Assembly: GCA_017547805.1 (NCBI GenBank)
Contig: JAFYOR010000062.1
Coordinates: forward strand, 26,758 to 90,757
Direction of reading: 5' to 3'
Origin: Clostridia bacterium
Lineage (GTDB): Bacteria > Bacillota > Clostridia > Christensenellales > Aristaeellaceae
Length of the DNA: 64,000 nucleotides
Position numbers and translations under genes: made by a program. Positions 35,201 through 42,877 of the stretch are shown piece after piece (the stretch's first letter is position 1; each line of letters starts with the position of its first letter). The notes below the pieces were generated by a model, which was not told the DNA's origin, made no database searches, and worked only from the letters and a program-made list of their open reading frames with translations.

Positions 35201-35235
35201 AGAGGCTGAAGCTGAATGCTTTGGCCTCTTTTTGT
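35201..35235 (+). terminator. Terminator after secG
   Basis: AGAGGCTGAAGC pairs with GCTTTGGCCTCT, followed by five T. The remainder of 35236-35383 is untranslated leader of rnr without a clear structure. Confidence 0.7.
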
Positions 35236-35383
35236 TCATGATGAAAGCAAACCGGCATGCTGCCGGCGGCATCACCGACAAAGCGCCGTAAATCTCAAAC
35301 GTCTGCGCACGAGGCCGATTGTTTTCAGAGTTACATCACAAAACACCGCGGCGCAGAAAGCAACGCCATAAGGAGAATGGAAA

Positions 35384-37450
35384 ATGAAGCAGAAACCTCA
35401 CCACGGCCATCATGGTAAGACGGCGCAGGCGCGCAGCGAAAAGCCGCGCTATGTGCGGCGCATTTCTCTGGATGACTTTGCGCCTACCGTTGCCCCTGCT
35501 GATGATGGGGCGTCTTTGATGACCGTGAAGGGAATGATCCGCGGCGACGTCCGGCTGGAAGCAGAGGACGGGACGCAGTATCTTTGCAGCCGGGAAAACG
35601 CTGTCGGCGCTCTTTTTGGGGATACGGTTTGCGCGAAGATCATCAGCCGCGACCGCGCGGTTGTGCTGCGCATTGAAAAGCACGCACATGAGCAGATTGT
35701 CGGTCTGCTCAAGCGCCATCAGGGCCGGCTTGTGATCCTGCCGCTTGAAAGGCGGCTCCCGGAGATGATCGATGTGATCGACGTGACATGCGATGCGCAG
35801 CGCGGCGACATCGTGCTCACGCGCGTGGTCAGCTGGGAGGGAGAAGGCGGGCTGATGGTCGAGGCGATTGAGCGCGTTGGCAGCTTCAAGATGGCGAAGC
35901 ATGCAATCGATGCGCTAATTCTTACCGAGCGTTTGCCCGTGCAGTTTGATGAGGAAGCACTCAGACAGGCGAATGCCTGCCGGGAGGCGGAGCCTGGCGA
36001 CGACCCACAGCGCGAGGACCTGCGCGGTCTGATGTCCTTCACCATTGACGGAAGGGATGCCAAGGACTTTGACGATGCGGTGAGCATTGAGCACATCGGC
36101 GATGGCTGCGTCCGCTTGGGTGTACACATTGCCGACGTCGGCCACTATGTTCCCGTCGGCACGCCGCTTGACAGGGAAGCGTACATCCGCGGAACAAGCG
36201 TGTATTTCCCGGGACGCGTGCTGCCGATGCTGCCCGAGCGGCTTTCAAACGGCGTATGTTCCCTTCGTCCTGATGAGGACAAGTATACGCTCAGTGCGTT
36301 CATGGACATCGACGATAACGGCGAGGTTCTTTCCTCGCGCTTTGCCCGCACGATTACCCGATCCAAAGCGCGGCTGATCTACGACGAGGTCAACGATCTG
36401 TTTGACGGGGATGCGCAGATGCGGGAAAAGATGGCGGAAGTTGAAGCGCCGCTGCGCGCCATGCGGGAGCTGGCCGGGAAGATTCGTGCCAAACGTGAAA
36501 AGCAGGGCGCAATCGATTTTGATGCCGACGAGCCGAAGTTTGTTCTTGATGAAGAGGGCGAACCGGTTGAGATTGTCAAGCGCGCAAGGGGCATTGCCGA
36601 GATGATGATCGAGGATTTCATGCTCACGGCGAATGAGGCTGTCGCGAAATTCGCCAAGGCAAAGGGCATTCCGCTGCTTTACCGCGTGCATGAAAGGCCG
36701 GATCCGGACAAGCTGGCGGCCTTTGCGGAGTTTCTTGCGCCGCTGGGCGTCAATACACGCCCGCTTGCCCACAACGCGAAGCCCTCGGATATCCGGGCAA
36801 TCCTGACAAAGACGCGGGCATGGCCGGAATTCAGCGTGATTTCTGCGCTGGCGCTGCGCGCCATGGCCAAGGCGAGATATGATGCGTCGCCTTTGGGTCA
36901 TTACGGCCTGGCGCTTGAGGATTACTGCCATTTCACTTCGCCTATCCGCCGGTATCCGGATCTGGTGGTCAGCCGCGCCATCACTGCGGCGCTCAGGGGA
37001 GAACGCTTCCCGATGAAGGGCGATGCGCTGGCAGACGCTGCCCAGCAGTCTTCCGACAGGGAACGCGCCGCCGTGGAGGCGGAGCGCATGGCGGACAAGA
37101 TCATGATGGCGCGCGTGATGGCGTCCCACGTGGGCGAGATGACGGAAGGCGTTGTCAGCGGCGTAACGGAGTGGGGCGTGTATGTCTCTTTGACCAACGG
37201 CGCGGAGGGCTTTGTGCACGTGCGCACGCTGGATGACTGGTTTGATTTTGACGAGCGGAAGATGACGCTGCGCGGCGAGAGAACGGGCTTTGTCTTTTCC
37301 CTCGGACAGACGCTGCGCGTTCGCGTGGAGTTTGTCGATCTGACGCAGAGCACCATTGATCTGTCGCTTGCGGATTCTCTGCGCCAGCCAAGAAAACAGC
37401 AATCAGCCAAAAAGAGGGAGCGTGCGCGCATTCGCGGATTTCTGCGGTAA
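35384..37450 (+). CDS. rnr: Ribonuclease R
   Basis: 3'-5' exoribonuclease for structured RNA. 688 aa: basic N-terminal segment, cold-shock domains, RNB catalytic core with FTIDGRDAKDFDDAVS (the Mg-binding aspartates) and SPIRRYPDLVVSRAI, then a C-terminal S1 domain (GVVSGVTEWGVYVSL) and a basic tail. The ATG follows AAGGAG. Slightly shorter at the N-terminus than Escherichia coli RNase R, as usual for Firmicutes. Confidence 0.95.
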   Translation: MKQKPHHGHHGKTAQARSEKPRYVRRISLDDFAPTVAPADDGASLMTVKGMIRGDVRLEAEDGTQYLCSRENAVGALFGDTVCAKIISRDRAVVLRIEKHAHEQIVGLLKRHQGRLVILPLERRLPEMIDVIDVTCDAQRGDIVLTRVVSWEGEGGLMVEAIERVGSFKMAKHAIDALILTERLPVQFDEEALRQANACREAEPGDDPQREDLRGLMSFTIDGRDAKDFDDAVSIEHIGDGCVRLGVHIADVGHYVPVGTPLDREAYIRGTSVYFPGRVLPMLPERLSNGVCSLRPDEDKYTLSAFMDIDDNGEVLSSRFARTITRSKARLIYDEVNDLFDGDAQMREKMAEVEAPLRAMRELAGKIRAKREKQGAIDFDADEPKFVLDEEGEPVEIVKRARGIAEMMIEDFMLTANEAVAKFAKAKGIPLLYRVHERPDPDKLAAFAEFLAPLGVNTRPLAHNAKPSDIRAILTKTRAWPEFSVISALALRAMAKARYDASPLGHYGLALEDYCHFTSPIRRYPDLVVSRAITAALRGERFPMKGDALADAAQQSSDRERAAVEAERMADKIMMARVMASHVGEMTEGVVSGVTEWGVYVSLTNGAEGFVHVRTLDDWFDFDERKMTLRGERTGFVFSLGQTLRVRVEFVDLTQSTIDLSLADSLRQPRKQQSAKKRERARIRGFLR

Positions 37451-37585
37451 ACCGGCGCGGTGAGTTCATGGCAGAGGATTGTTAATAATAACGCTTGATA
37501 TGACAAAACTGTGTCTTTTTGAGTGGGAATCAATGCAATTTGGGTGAAAGTGTACGGTTCCTCGTTAAAATTCCGCTCATTTACC

Positions 37586-37614
37586 TTGCGCTTGGCGTGG
37601 GATGCTGGTATACT
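37586..37614 (+). promoter_or_regulatory. Promoter of rex
   Basis: TTGCGC (37586-37591), 17 bp, TATACT (37609-37614). No obvious TTGTGA-type Rex operator was seen in 37451-37654. Confidence 0.6.
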
Positions 37615-37654
37615 TGAATCAGAAAGAATACTTCGTGAAGAAGGGGTCGACCAT

Positions 37655-38320
37655 ATGACTTATAAATCCAGAGTGTCGGATGCTGTCGTTCGAAGGCTTC
37701 CGATGTATTACCGTCATCTCAGGGAGCTTGAAAAGGCTGGCGTCGTGCGCATTTCCTCCCAGGAGCTTGGCGAAAAAATGAACCTGACTGCGTCGCAGAT
37801 TCGTCAGGATATCAATTGCTTCGGCGGATTTGGACAGCAGGGCTATGGTTATCATGTGACGAATCTCAAGGAGCATATTGCGGAGATTCTTGGACTTCGT
37901 CAGCATTATCATGTCATCATTGTGGGCGCCGGCAATATCGGACGTGCCGTTGCCAATTATCCGCGCTTCTCCAAAGAGGGATTCAGCATTCAGGCTATTT
38001 TCGATATCTCTGCTGCGCTGGTGGGCATCGACGTCCACGGAATTCTTGTGCAGCCGATGGAAAAGCTGGAAAGCTGGCTTGATACGCATGATGTTGACAT
38101 TGCGGTGCTCGCAGTTCCGGCGTCCTGTGCGCAGTCGACGGCGGATATCCTTGTCAAAGGCGGCGTGCGCGGCATCTGGAACTTTGCGCCGGTGGATCTG
38201 GCGCTGGCAGAAGGCGTGGCGGTGAACAATGTTCATCTTTCCGACAGCCTGAACATCCTTTCCTACAGGATGAATGAAAAGGCGCTGTTTGAGCGTATCG
38301 ACGCGCAGCGCAAGGGCTGA
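37655..38320 (+). CDS. rex: Redox-sensing transcriptional repressor Rex
   Basis: 221 aa. Winged-helix DNA-binding domain at the N-terminus (RRLPMYYRHLRELEKAG, then LTASQIRQDINCFGGFGQQGYGY) and a Rossmann domain with NADH-binding VGAGNIGRAVANYP, ending in a domain-swapped helix. It represses fermentation and NADH-using genes when NADH is low. ATG 37655 is the canonical start; the frame extends upstream without homology. VanW and TetR genes follow. Confidence 0.94.
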   Translation: MTYKSRVSDAVVRRLPMYYRHLRELEKAGVVRISSQELGEKMNLTASQIRQDINCFGGFGQQGYGYHVTNLKEHIAEILGLRQHYHVIIVGAGNIGRAVANYPRFSKEGFSIQAIFDISAALVGIDVHGILVQPMEKLESWLDTHDVDIAVLAVPASCAQSTADILVKGGVRGIWNFAPVDLALAEGVAVNNVHLSDSLNILSYRMNEKALFERIDAQRKG

Positions 38321-38350
38321 ACGCCGGAATTAAGGTAAAAGGGGTATCAT

Positions 38351-39802
38351 ATGGCTTTTTCTGGCCGGTCGTCCGGGCGCGATTCACGCCGCGGACAGGC
38401 TGCGAAAGAAGAAAGATCGCTGTTTCCATTGCTGGCGCTGGTCGTGATTGCGGCCTGCATCGGTTTGTGGACAATCGGCGCGAAAATTTATCAGGATCAG
38501 ATGGCGGTGTATGATTCATACACCGCCGTTCGTCAGGCGGTTTCCGGCGATACGTTCTTCGAGGGCGTGAGCGTGGATGGCATACCGCTCGGCGGCATGA
38601 CTTTTGAAGAGGCGCAGGCGCAGTTTTCCGGCAGAGAGCAGCTGGCGGCTGACGCCTTTTCTCTGACCGTTCAATATGGCGAAAAGCGCTGGCGCATCAC
38701 CTCCGAAGAGGTATCTGTCTTTTCCGATGCGCAGACGGTGCTCAGGCGCGCCTTTGCCGTGGGCAGAACGGGCACGCTGGAGGAACGCTATACGCAGATC
38801 ATGCGGGTGAAGGCGGAAGGCGCTGCGTTTGAAACCGGGTTTGATTACGACCGCAGCGCGATCCGCGAGCTGGCGGACATCATCGCGGACAGCCTTGACC
38901 GGGAGGCCAAGGACGCGTCGCTGGATGCGTTTGACGTGGTGAACAAGACGTTTACGTTCACTAAGGAAGAAAGCGGCGCCCAGACGGACAGGACGCAGCT
39001 TGAGCAGGATATCCTTGCCGCGCTGGATGCGTATGATTATGACCGGGTGGTTGTGCCGGTTGTCAGTGAGGTCAAGCCGGGCAGAACGCTCAGCATGCTC
39101 ACGGGCAGGTTTGGCCTGATTGCGTCTTATACGACCAAAACGACGAAGGATCAGGATCGCAATACGAACATTGCGCTTTCTGCCGCGGCGCTCAACGGCC
39201 GCGTTGTGCTGCCGGGGGAAACGCTTTCCTTCAACGAATGCACCGGAAAACGAACGGGTGAAAAGGGCTACCGCGAAGCGGGCGCCATCGCTGGCGGCGT
39301 CCTGGTGGATGACACGGGCGGCGGCGTTTGCCAGACGAGTTCCACGCTCTTTAATGCGGTGGTTCGCGCGGATTTGGAGATTGTCAAGCGCAGCGCGCAC
39401 AGCTGGCCGTCCTCCTATGTTGAAAAGGGCGAGGATGCGACGGTGAACTGGCCGTCGCTGGATTTTGTGTTCAGGAACAATAAGGAGTTTCCCGTGTTTG
39501 TCGTCGCATGGTATGCCAATCAGGAGGTTACCATCGAGATTCATGGCCTGCTGCTTGAAAACGGCATGACGATCGATCTGGATTCCAAAACGGTCAAGAC
39601 GATCAAACCGTCCGATGAGATTCTCTATACGCTGGATGAATCGCTTCCGGAAGGTACGCGCCAGTTCGGGCGTACCAAGCGAACGGGATACGTGGTGGAT
39701 ACCTACAAGGTTTATAAGGACAGCGAGGGGAATGAAATCAGCCGCAGCAAGCTGTGGACGACGAACTATCCCGCCTCGCAGAAAGAAATCCTCTATCATT
39801 GA
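38351..39802 (+). CDS. VanW-family protein with YoaR-like and G5 domains
   Basis: 483 aa. A membrane helix (residues about 25-47) anchors an extracytoplasmic protein: a peptidoglycan-binding-4/YoaR-like region (60-240), the VanW domain (GETLSFNECTGKRTGEKGY, then GGGVCQTSSTLFNA) and a C-terminal G5-type beta domain (from about 400). VanW proteins are found in vancomycin gene clusters but also as ordinary envelope proteins in Clostridia; resistance is not implied. The ATG follows AAAAGGGG. Confidence 0.88.
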   Translation: MAFSGRSSGRDSRRGQAAKEERSLFPLLALVVIAACIGLWTIGAKIYQDQMAVYDSYTAVRQAVSGDTFFEGVSVDGIPLGGMTFEEAQAQFSGREQLAADAFSLTVQYGEKRWRITSEEVSVFSDAQTVLRRAFAVGRTGTLEERYTQIMRVKAEGAAFETGFDYDRSAIRELADIIADSLDREAKDASLDAFDVVNKTFTFTKEESGAQTDRTQLEQDILAALDAYDYDRVVVPVVSEVKPGRTLSMLTGRFGLIASYTTKTTKDQDRNTNIALSAAALNGRVVLPGETLSFNECTGKRTGEKGYREAGAIAGGVLVDDTGGGVCQTSSTLFNAVVRADLEIVKRSAHSWPSSYVEKGEDATVNWPSLDFVFRNNKEFPVFVVAWYANQEVTIEIHGLLLENGMTIDLDSKTVKTIKPSDEILYTLDESLPEGTRQFGRTKRTGYVVDTYKVYKDSEGNEISRSKLWTTNYPASQKEILYH

Positions 39803-39820
39803 GGATTCGGAGGCTGAAAG

Positions 39821-40537
39821 ATGAAAAAAGGTGACGCGCGCCGCGGTGAACTACTGGCGGCAGCCGAGCGTTTGTTCTACACCAAAGGATACGAGCAGAC
39901 CTCCGTGCAGGACATTCTCGACGAGATTGGCTTTTCCAAGGGCGGATTCTATCATCACTTTGACAGCAAGCTTTCTGTGCTGGAGGCAATTTGCGATCTG
40001 CGTGCGCAGGAAAGCTGCGAGCGCGCCAAGCAGATCGTTGCGCAGGAGGCGGACGCGGCCCAGAAGCTCAATGCGCTGCTGCATTCTTCTGCGCTGTGGC
40101 AAAGTGAGAACAGCAGCTTTGTTTCCCTGCTCATTCAGGTGGCTTACCGTCACGACAGCGCGCTGATGCGCGAACGGATGAAGAGCTGTCAGCTCAGGAG
40201 CCTGCAGGAAACCATGGAAGCGGTGCTGGAGCAGGGCGCGCAAAGCGGAGAGTTCTTTGTCACCGATATTCAGGCGACGGCGTCGCTGCTGCTCAGGCTG
40301 TATATGCAGTTCACCGATGAAGTGGCGTTTCTGCTTGCCCGGCAGGACAATGCCGATCTGATGATGGAAGAGATCATCCGGCGCATGGGCGTATACCGCG
40401 CGGCGATTGAGCGGACGCTGATTGCGCCGTTTGGTTCGATTGTGCTTTTTGAGGCAAAGGAGATGCAGCTGCTGGTCAGCGGCGTGCTCAAAAGCAGAAT
40501 CCGTCAGCGGGCGGATGAAAAGCTCGGATTGGGCTGA
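39821..40537 (+). CDS. TetR/AcrR-family transcriptional regulator
   Basis: 238 aa. The N-terminal helix-turn-helix (AAERLFYTKGYEQTSVQDIL, then GFSKGGFYHHFDSK) is diagnostic; the ligand-binding C-terminal half is not assignable. GGAGG precedes the ATG. No exporter gene lies next to it, so its targets are unknown. A duplicated terminator follows. Confidence 0.9.
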   Translation: MKKGDARRGELLAAAERLFYTKGYEQTSVQDILDEIGFSKGGFYHHFDSKLSVLEAICDLRAQESCERAKQIVAQEADAAQKLNALLHSSALWQSENSSFVSLLIQVAYRHDSALMRERMKSCQLRSLQETMEAVLEQGAQSGEFFVTDIQATASLLLRLYMQFTDEVAFLLARQDNADLMMEEIIRRMGVYRAAIERTLIAPFGSIVLFEAKEMQLLVSGVLKSRIRQRADEKLGLG

Positions 40538-40556
40538 TGCACAAGTAAATAAACAG

Positions 40557-40586
40557 AAACGGGAGAGGCAAAACCTCTCCCGTTTC
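40557..40586 (+). terminator. Terminator after the TetR gene (first copy)
   Basis: AAACGGGAGAGG-CAAAA-CCTCTCCCGTTT hairpin. A 28-base identical copy recurs at 40845-40872. Confidence 0.85.
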
Positions 40587-40614
40587 AGTCTGTCAAAATA
40601 ATGATTTTGACAGA

Positions 40615-40808
40615 CTGGTGGCGGGGGAATCTTTCCCCCCGCCACAACCACCTCCTGACAGATTTCACTTGAATCCTGCGGATTCCGGTCGTGAAATCTG
40701 CAAGGAAACGATTTTTCTTCCGGAAAATGGGATTTTCCTCACGAAAAATCGCTGCGGTCGCGCCGTACACGCCGCCGCGATCGATCACATTGGCTGCCCG
40801 ATGCAGGT
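40615..40808 (+). repeat. Repeat family 2, interrupted copy
   Basis: 40615-40643 and 40774-40808 together match the continuous 60-bp copy at 62664-62723. Between the halves are about 130 bp with two internal hairpins. Confidence 0.6.
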
Positions 40809-40844
40809 TCTTCGACAACTTGATGCAGGTTCTTCGATAAATTG

Positions 40845-40872
40845 AACGGGAGAGGCAAAACCTCTCCCGTTT
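40845..40872. terminator. Second identical terminator copy
   Basis: AACGGGAGAGG-CAAAA-CCTCTCCCGTTT; probably serves the minus-strand CotF-like genes as well. Confidence 0.65.
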
Positions 40873-40947
40873 GTTTGTGAGAAACTGTATTGAGCAGTCC
40901 GCTAAATTGGTTGTGGTGGGGAAGATTCCTCCGTCCGCCAGCCTTGC

Positions 40948-41193
40948 TTACTGCATGGTGTATTTCTGCTTCACTTTGCTGATTTCCTGCGCCTTTGCCT
41001 GTTCGCCCTGATACCAGCCGCGCTGCTCCATGGCCTTGTAGATGCTGTCTTGCATATCCAGCGTCTGTCCCAGCGCCGTATCAAAGACCTGATGCACGTT
41101 TGCGGTTGAGGATTCAACTGTGCCGTGCATATACAGATCGCAGGCGCCCTTTGTCGTGAGGAGCAGGTTTTCCATGATCGACTGATCCTGCAT
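40948..41193 (-). CDS. CotF-family spore coat protein
   Basis: 81 aa, helical, with DLYMHGTVESSTANVHQVF and ALGQTLDMQDSIYKAMEQRGWY that characterise the CotF coat family of Clostridia. Ribosome site GGAGG precedes the ATG. Pairs with the second CotF-like gene just upstream, on the same strand. Confidence 0.8.
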   Translation of the reverse strand: MQDQSIMENLLLTTKGACDLYMHGTVESSTANVHQVFDTALGQTLDMQDSIYKAMEQRGWYQGEQAKAQEISKVKQKYTMQ

Positions 41194-41205
41194 GGGATTC
41201 CCTCC

Positions 41206-41379
41206 TTAAATCAGTTGGTAGAGCTTGTTGAAGATCTGCTGATGGTGCTGCTCAAGCTGCTGGGCAAAGCTGCGCAGCTGCGTGTCGGTCAGGGCGTTGG
41301 CAGCCTGACGGCACTGGTTGATCAGGAATTTCTCGTGACCGAGCGCATCGTCGATGTAAAGCAGTTCCTTAGGACTCAT
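41206..41379 (-). CDS. Small CotF-like spore coat protein
   Basis: 57 aa. MSPKELLYIDDALGHEKFL is followed by a helical pair; it resembles the N-terminal half of a CotF unit, so the two genes together mirror one full-length CotF split in two. ATG 41379 follows GGAGGTGATG; the longer frame to 41508 runs through the tRNA terminator. Confidence 0.78.
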   Translation of the reverse strand: MSPKELLYIDDALGHEKFLINQCRQAANALTDTQLRSFAQQLEQHHQQIFNKLYQLI

Positions 41380-41462
41380 GATCATCACCTCCAGGCGTAG
41401 CGTTTGCCGGAGGGAAGGGAAATATTCTGGCGAAGCAGGGAATAAAAAGTGAAATGGAAAAG

Positions 41463-41494
41463 AAAAAACCTCTGTCTTTCGACAAAGGTTTTTC
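41463..41494 (-). terminator. Terminator of tRNA-Lys transcript
   Basis: Minus strand AAAACCTTTGTC-GAAA-GACAGAGGTTTTTT. Confidence 0.8.
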
Positions 41495-41497
41495 TTC

Positions 41498-41573
41498 TGG
41501 TGCACCATCAGGGACTCGAACCCGGGACACCCTGATTAAGAGTCAGGTGCTCTACCAACTGAGCTAATGGTGC
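41498..41573 (-). tRNA. tRNA-Lys (anticodon CTT), CCA encoded
   Basis: 76 nt. Acceptor GCACCAT/ATGGTGC, D arm GCTC/GAGC, anticodon stem CCTGA/TCAGG with loop CTCTTAA (CTT, decodes AAG), discriminator A and encoded CCA. The T arm CCGGG-TTCGAGT-CCCTG carries a C-T mismatch at 50:64, where CAGGG would be expected. The rest folds normally. Confidence 0.93.
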
Positions 41574-41616
41574 GTATTTCTTTCGTTTCGAGGAGGCGTT
41601 CCTCTCAACGACGACT

Positions 41617-41645
41617 AGTATAGCACAGAAGGAGAAAGAATGCAA
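41617..41645 (-). promoter_or_regulatory. Promoter of tRNA-Lys
   Basis: Minus strand TTGCAT (41640-41645), 17 bp, TATACT (41617-41622). An AT-rich inverted repeat (about 41649-41696) lies upstream. Confidence 0.75.
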
Positions 41646-41798
41646 TACCCTTTTTTCAAAAAAACGCACTTTTTGACACTTTTTTTGAAAAAACGATGGA
41701 CGGAAAACAGATGGGGCCCGCTCACCGCCCGAAGAGGAAGCAATCTTTCCTTTTTCTGCGTGCGCGGATGACGGTTTTTGCACAATATACAGGAAAAC

Positions 41799-41823
41799 AA
41801 AAACCGCCGCGAATGCGGCGGCT
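41799..41823 (-). terminator. Terminator of the TPR-like membrane protein gene
   Basis: Minus strand GCCGCCGC-ATTC-GCGGCGGTTTTTG. Confidence 0.8.
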
Positions 41824-41831
41824 TGATTGCG

Positions 41832-42668
41832 TTACTTTTCGGCGTCGGTTTTTTCGCCGCCCGGCAGGCCGGCAAGGATCGCTTTCGCTTCCTGACCGAC
41901 GTGCAGATGACCGGCGACCTTGGCGATGCGCTCAAAGAGTTCCACGGCTTCGCGGCGGTTGTTGTCTGCAAGCAGCGCGCGGGCAATCCACATGCCGGTC
42001 GTCACGCGATGGAGCATCTGCGTGTTGTGAACCTGCACCTTATCGCGCAGCAGAACGGCGTCGCACTTGCCGCTTGTCAGCAGCATGAGGCACTGCTCGT
42101 TGAGCAGGTTGCTGAAGACCATGCGCTGCATCTTCGGCTTGGTCTCCTGAATCGCTTCCAGGCGCTTTTTGTAGGCGATCGTGTCGTTCATATAGCGCTG
42201 GGCGGCGGGAACGTCGTGCTTGAGCAGGGCGCAGTAGCACAGGTTGCTGGAAACGGTGTAGCGCGCAATGAGATCGGCTTCTTCCTTTTTCTGCGGGGGG
42301 AAGGGGATGGCGGAGAGCAGATCAATCGCATCGTCAAAGCGGCCCAGCGCACAGTAGGCGTTGGAGAGATGCAGGCGGATCATCATATACAGATTGGGAT
42401 GCTTGACATCGACGCCCAGCAGCGGCTCATAGTCCTTGATGAAGCCTTCCGCATCCATATTGTTGTAAAGTTTGCCAAGCAGCGCCTCGTGCGCCTTGTT
42501 GGCGTTGGAATACTGGGAAACGACGATTACCACGATGCCGACAAGGGCGAACAGGATCAGCGCGATGATACCGGTCTGCCCGAGGAAGCCGAGAAGAAAA
42601 ACCAGCGCCATGTACAGGACAAGCCACATGGTCATGCGCTTTTTGATGCCGGGAAAAAGCTGAATCAT
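41832..42668 (-). CDS. Membrane protein with TPR-like cytoplasmic domain
   Basis: 278 aa. Two hydrophobic helices near the N-terminus (about residues 12-32 and 35-55) precede helical repeats from residue 75 (LHLSNAYCALGRFDDAIDLL, then AIQETKPKMQRM) typical of tetratricopeptide proteins, so it probably acts as a membrane-bound protein-interaction scaffold. It ends with a short Gly/Lys/Glu tail. ATG 42668 follows AAAGGAG; a frame to 42776 extends upstream without homology. Monocistronic. Confidence 0.75.
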   Translation of the reverse strand: MIQLFPGIKKRMTMWLVLYMALVFLLGFLGQTGIIALILFALVGIVVIVVSQYSNANKAHEALLGKLYNNMDAEGFIKDYEPLLGVDVKHPNLYMMIRLHLSNAYCALGRFDDAIDLLSAIPFPPQKKEEADLIARYTVSSNLCYCALLKHDVPAAQRYMNDTIAYKKRLEAIQETKPKMQRMVFSNLLNEQCLMLLTSGKCDAVLLRDKVQVHNTQMLHRVTTGMWIARALLADNNRREAVELFERIAKVAGHLHVGQEAKAILAGLPGGEKTDAEK

Positions 42669-42814
42669 ATGAAAGGACTCCTTTGATGAATGATGTACAC
42701 AATATATACAGTATAGCGGCTTTGGTGAGCAAAAGCAAACCTTTTTTCTACCTTTACAGAATCTGAACGCCGCCATGACCGTGCGCCCGGCGGCCTTTGC
42801 CGGAGAAATAGGGC

Positions 42815-42843
42815 TTGCAGCCTGGCGGATGGAATGCTATATT
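42815..42843 (+). promoter_or_regulatory. Promoter of the serine hydrolase gene
   Basis: TTGCAG (42815-42820), 17 bp, TATATT (42838-42843). Confidence 0.6.
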
Positions 42844-42877
42844 GTATAGACAGTACCTTTTGTGGAGGGAAAGACAA

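Larger units (their letters stand above)
40587..40947. repeat. Repeat-rich intergenic island
   Basis: No gene is visible in 40538-40947. The region holds a TCTGTCAAAA/TTTTGACAGA palindrome (40589-40614), a GGTGGCGGGGGAA/TTTCCCCCCGCC palindrome (40617-40643), two long hairpins (CAGATTTCAC/GTGAAATCTG and CGATTTTTC/GAAAAATCG, within 40659-40750), two tandem GATGCAGGTTCTTCGA units (about 40800 and 40822), and a second terminator copy at 40845-40872. The last part (40873-40947) contains a degenerate GGTGGGGAAG element. Confidence 0.75.

Noticed and set aside
38351-39802. Vancomycin resistance from the VanW domain
   Set aside because: No vanH, vanA/B or vanX genes are present; VanW-domain proteins are common envelope proteins in Clostridia.
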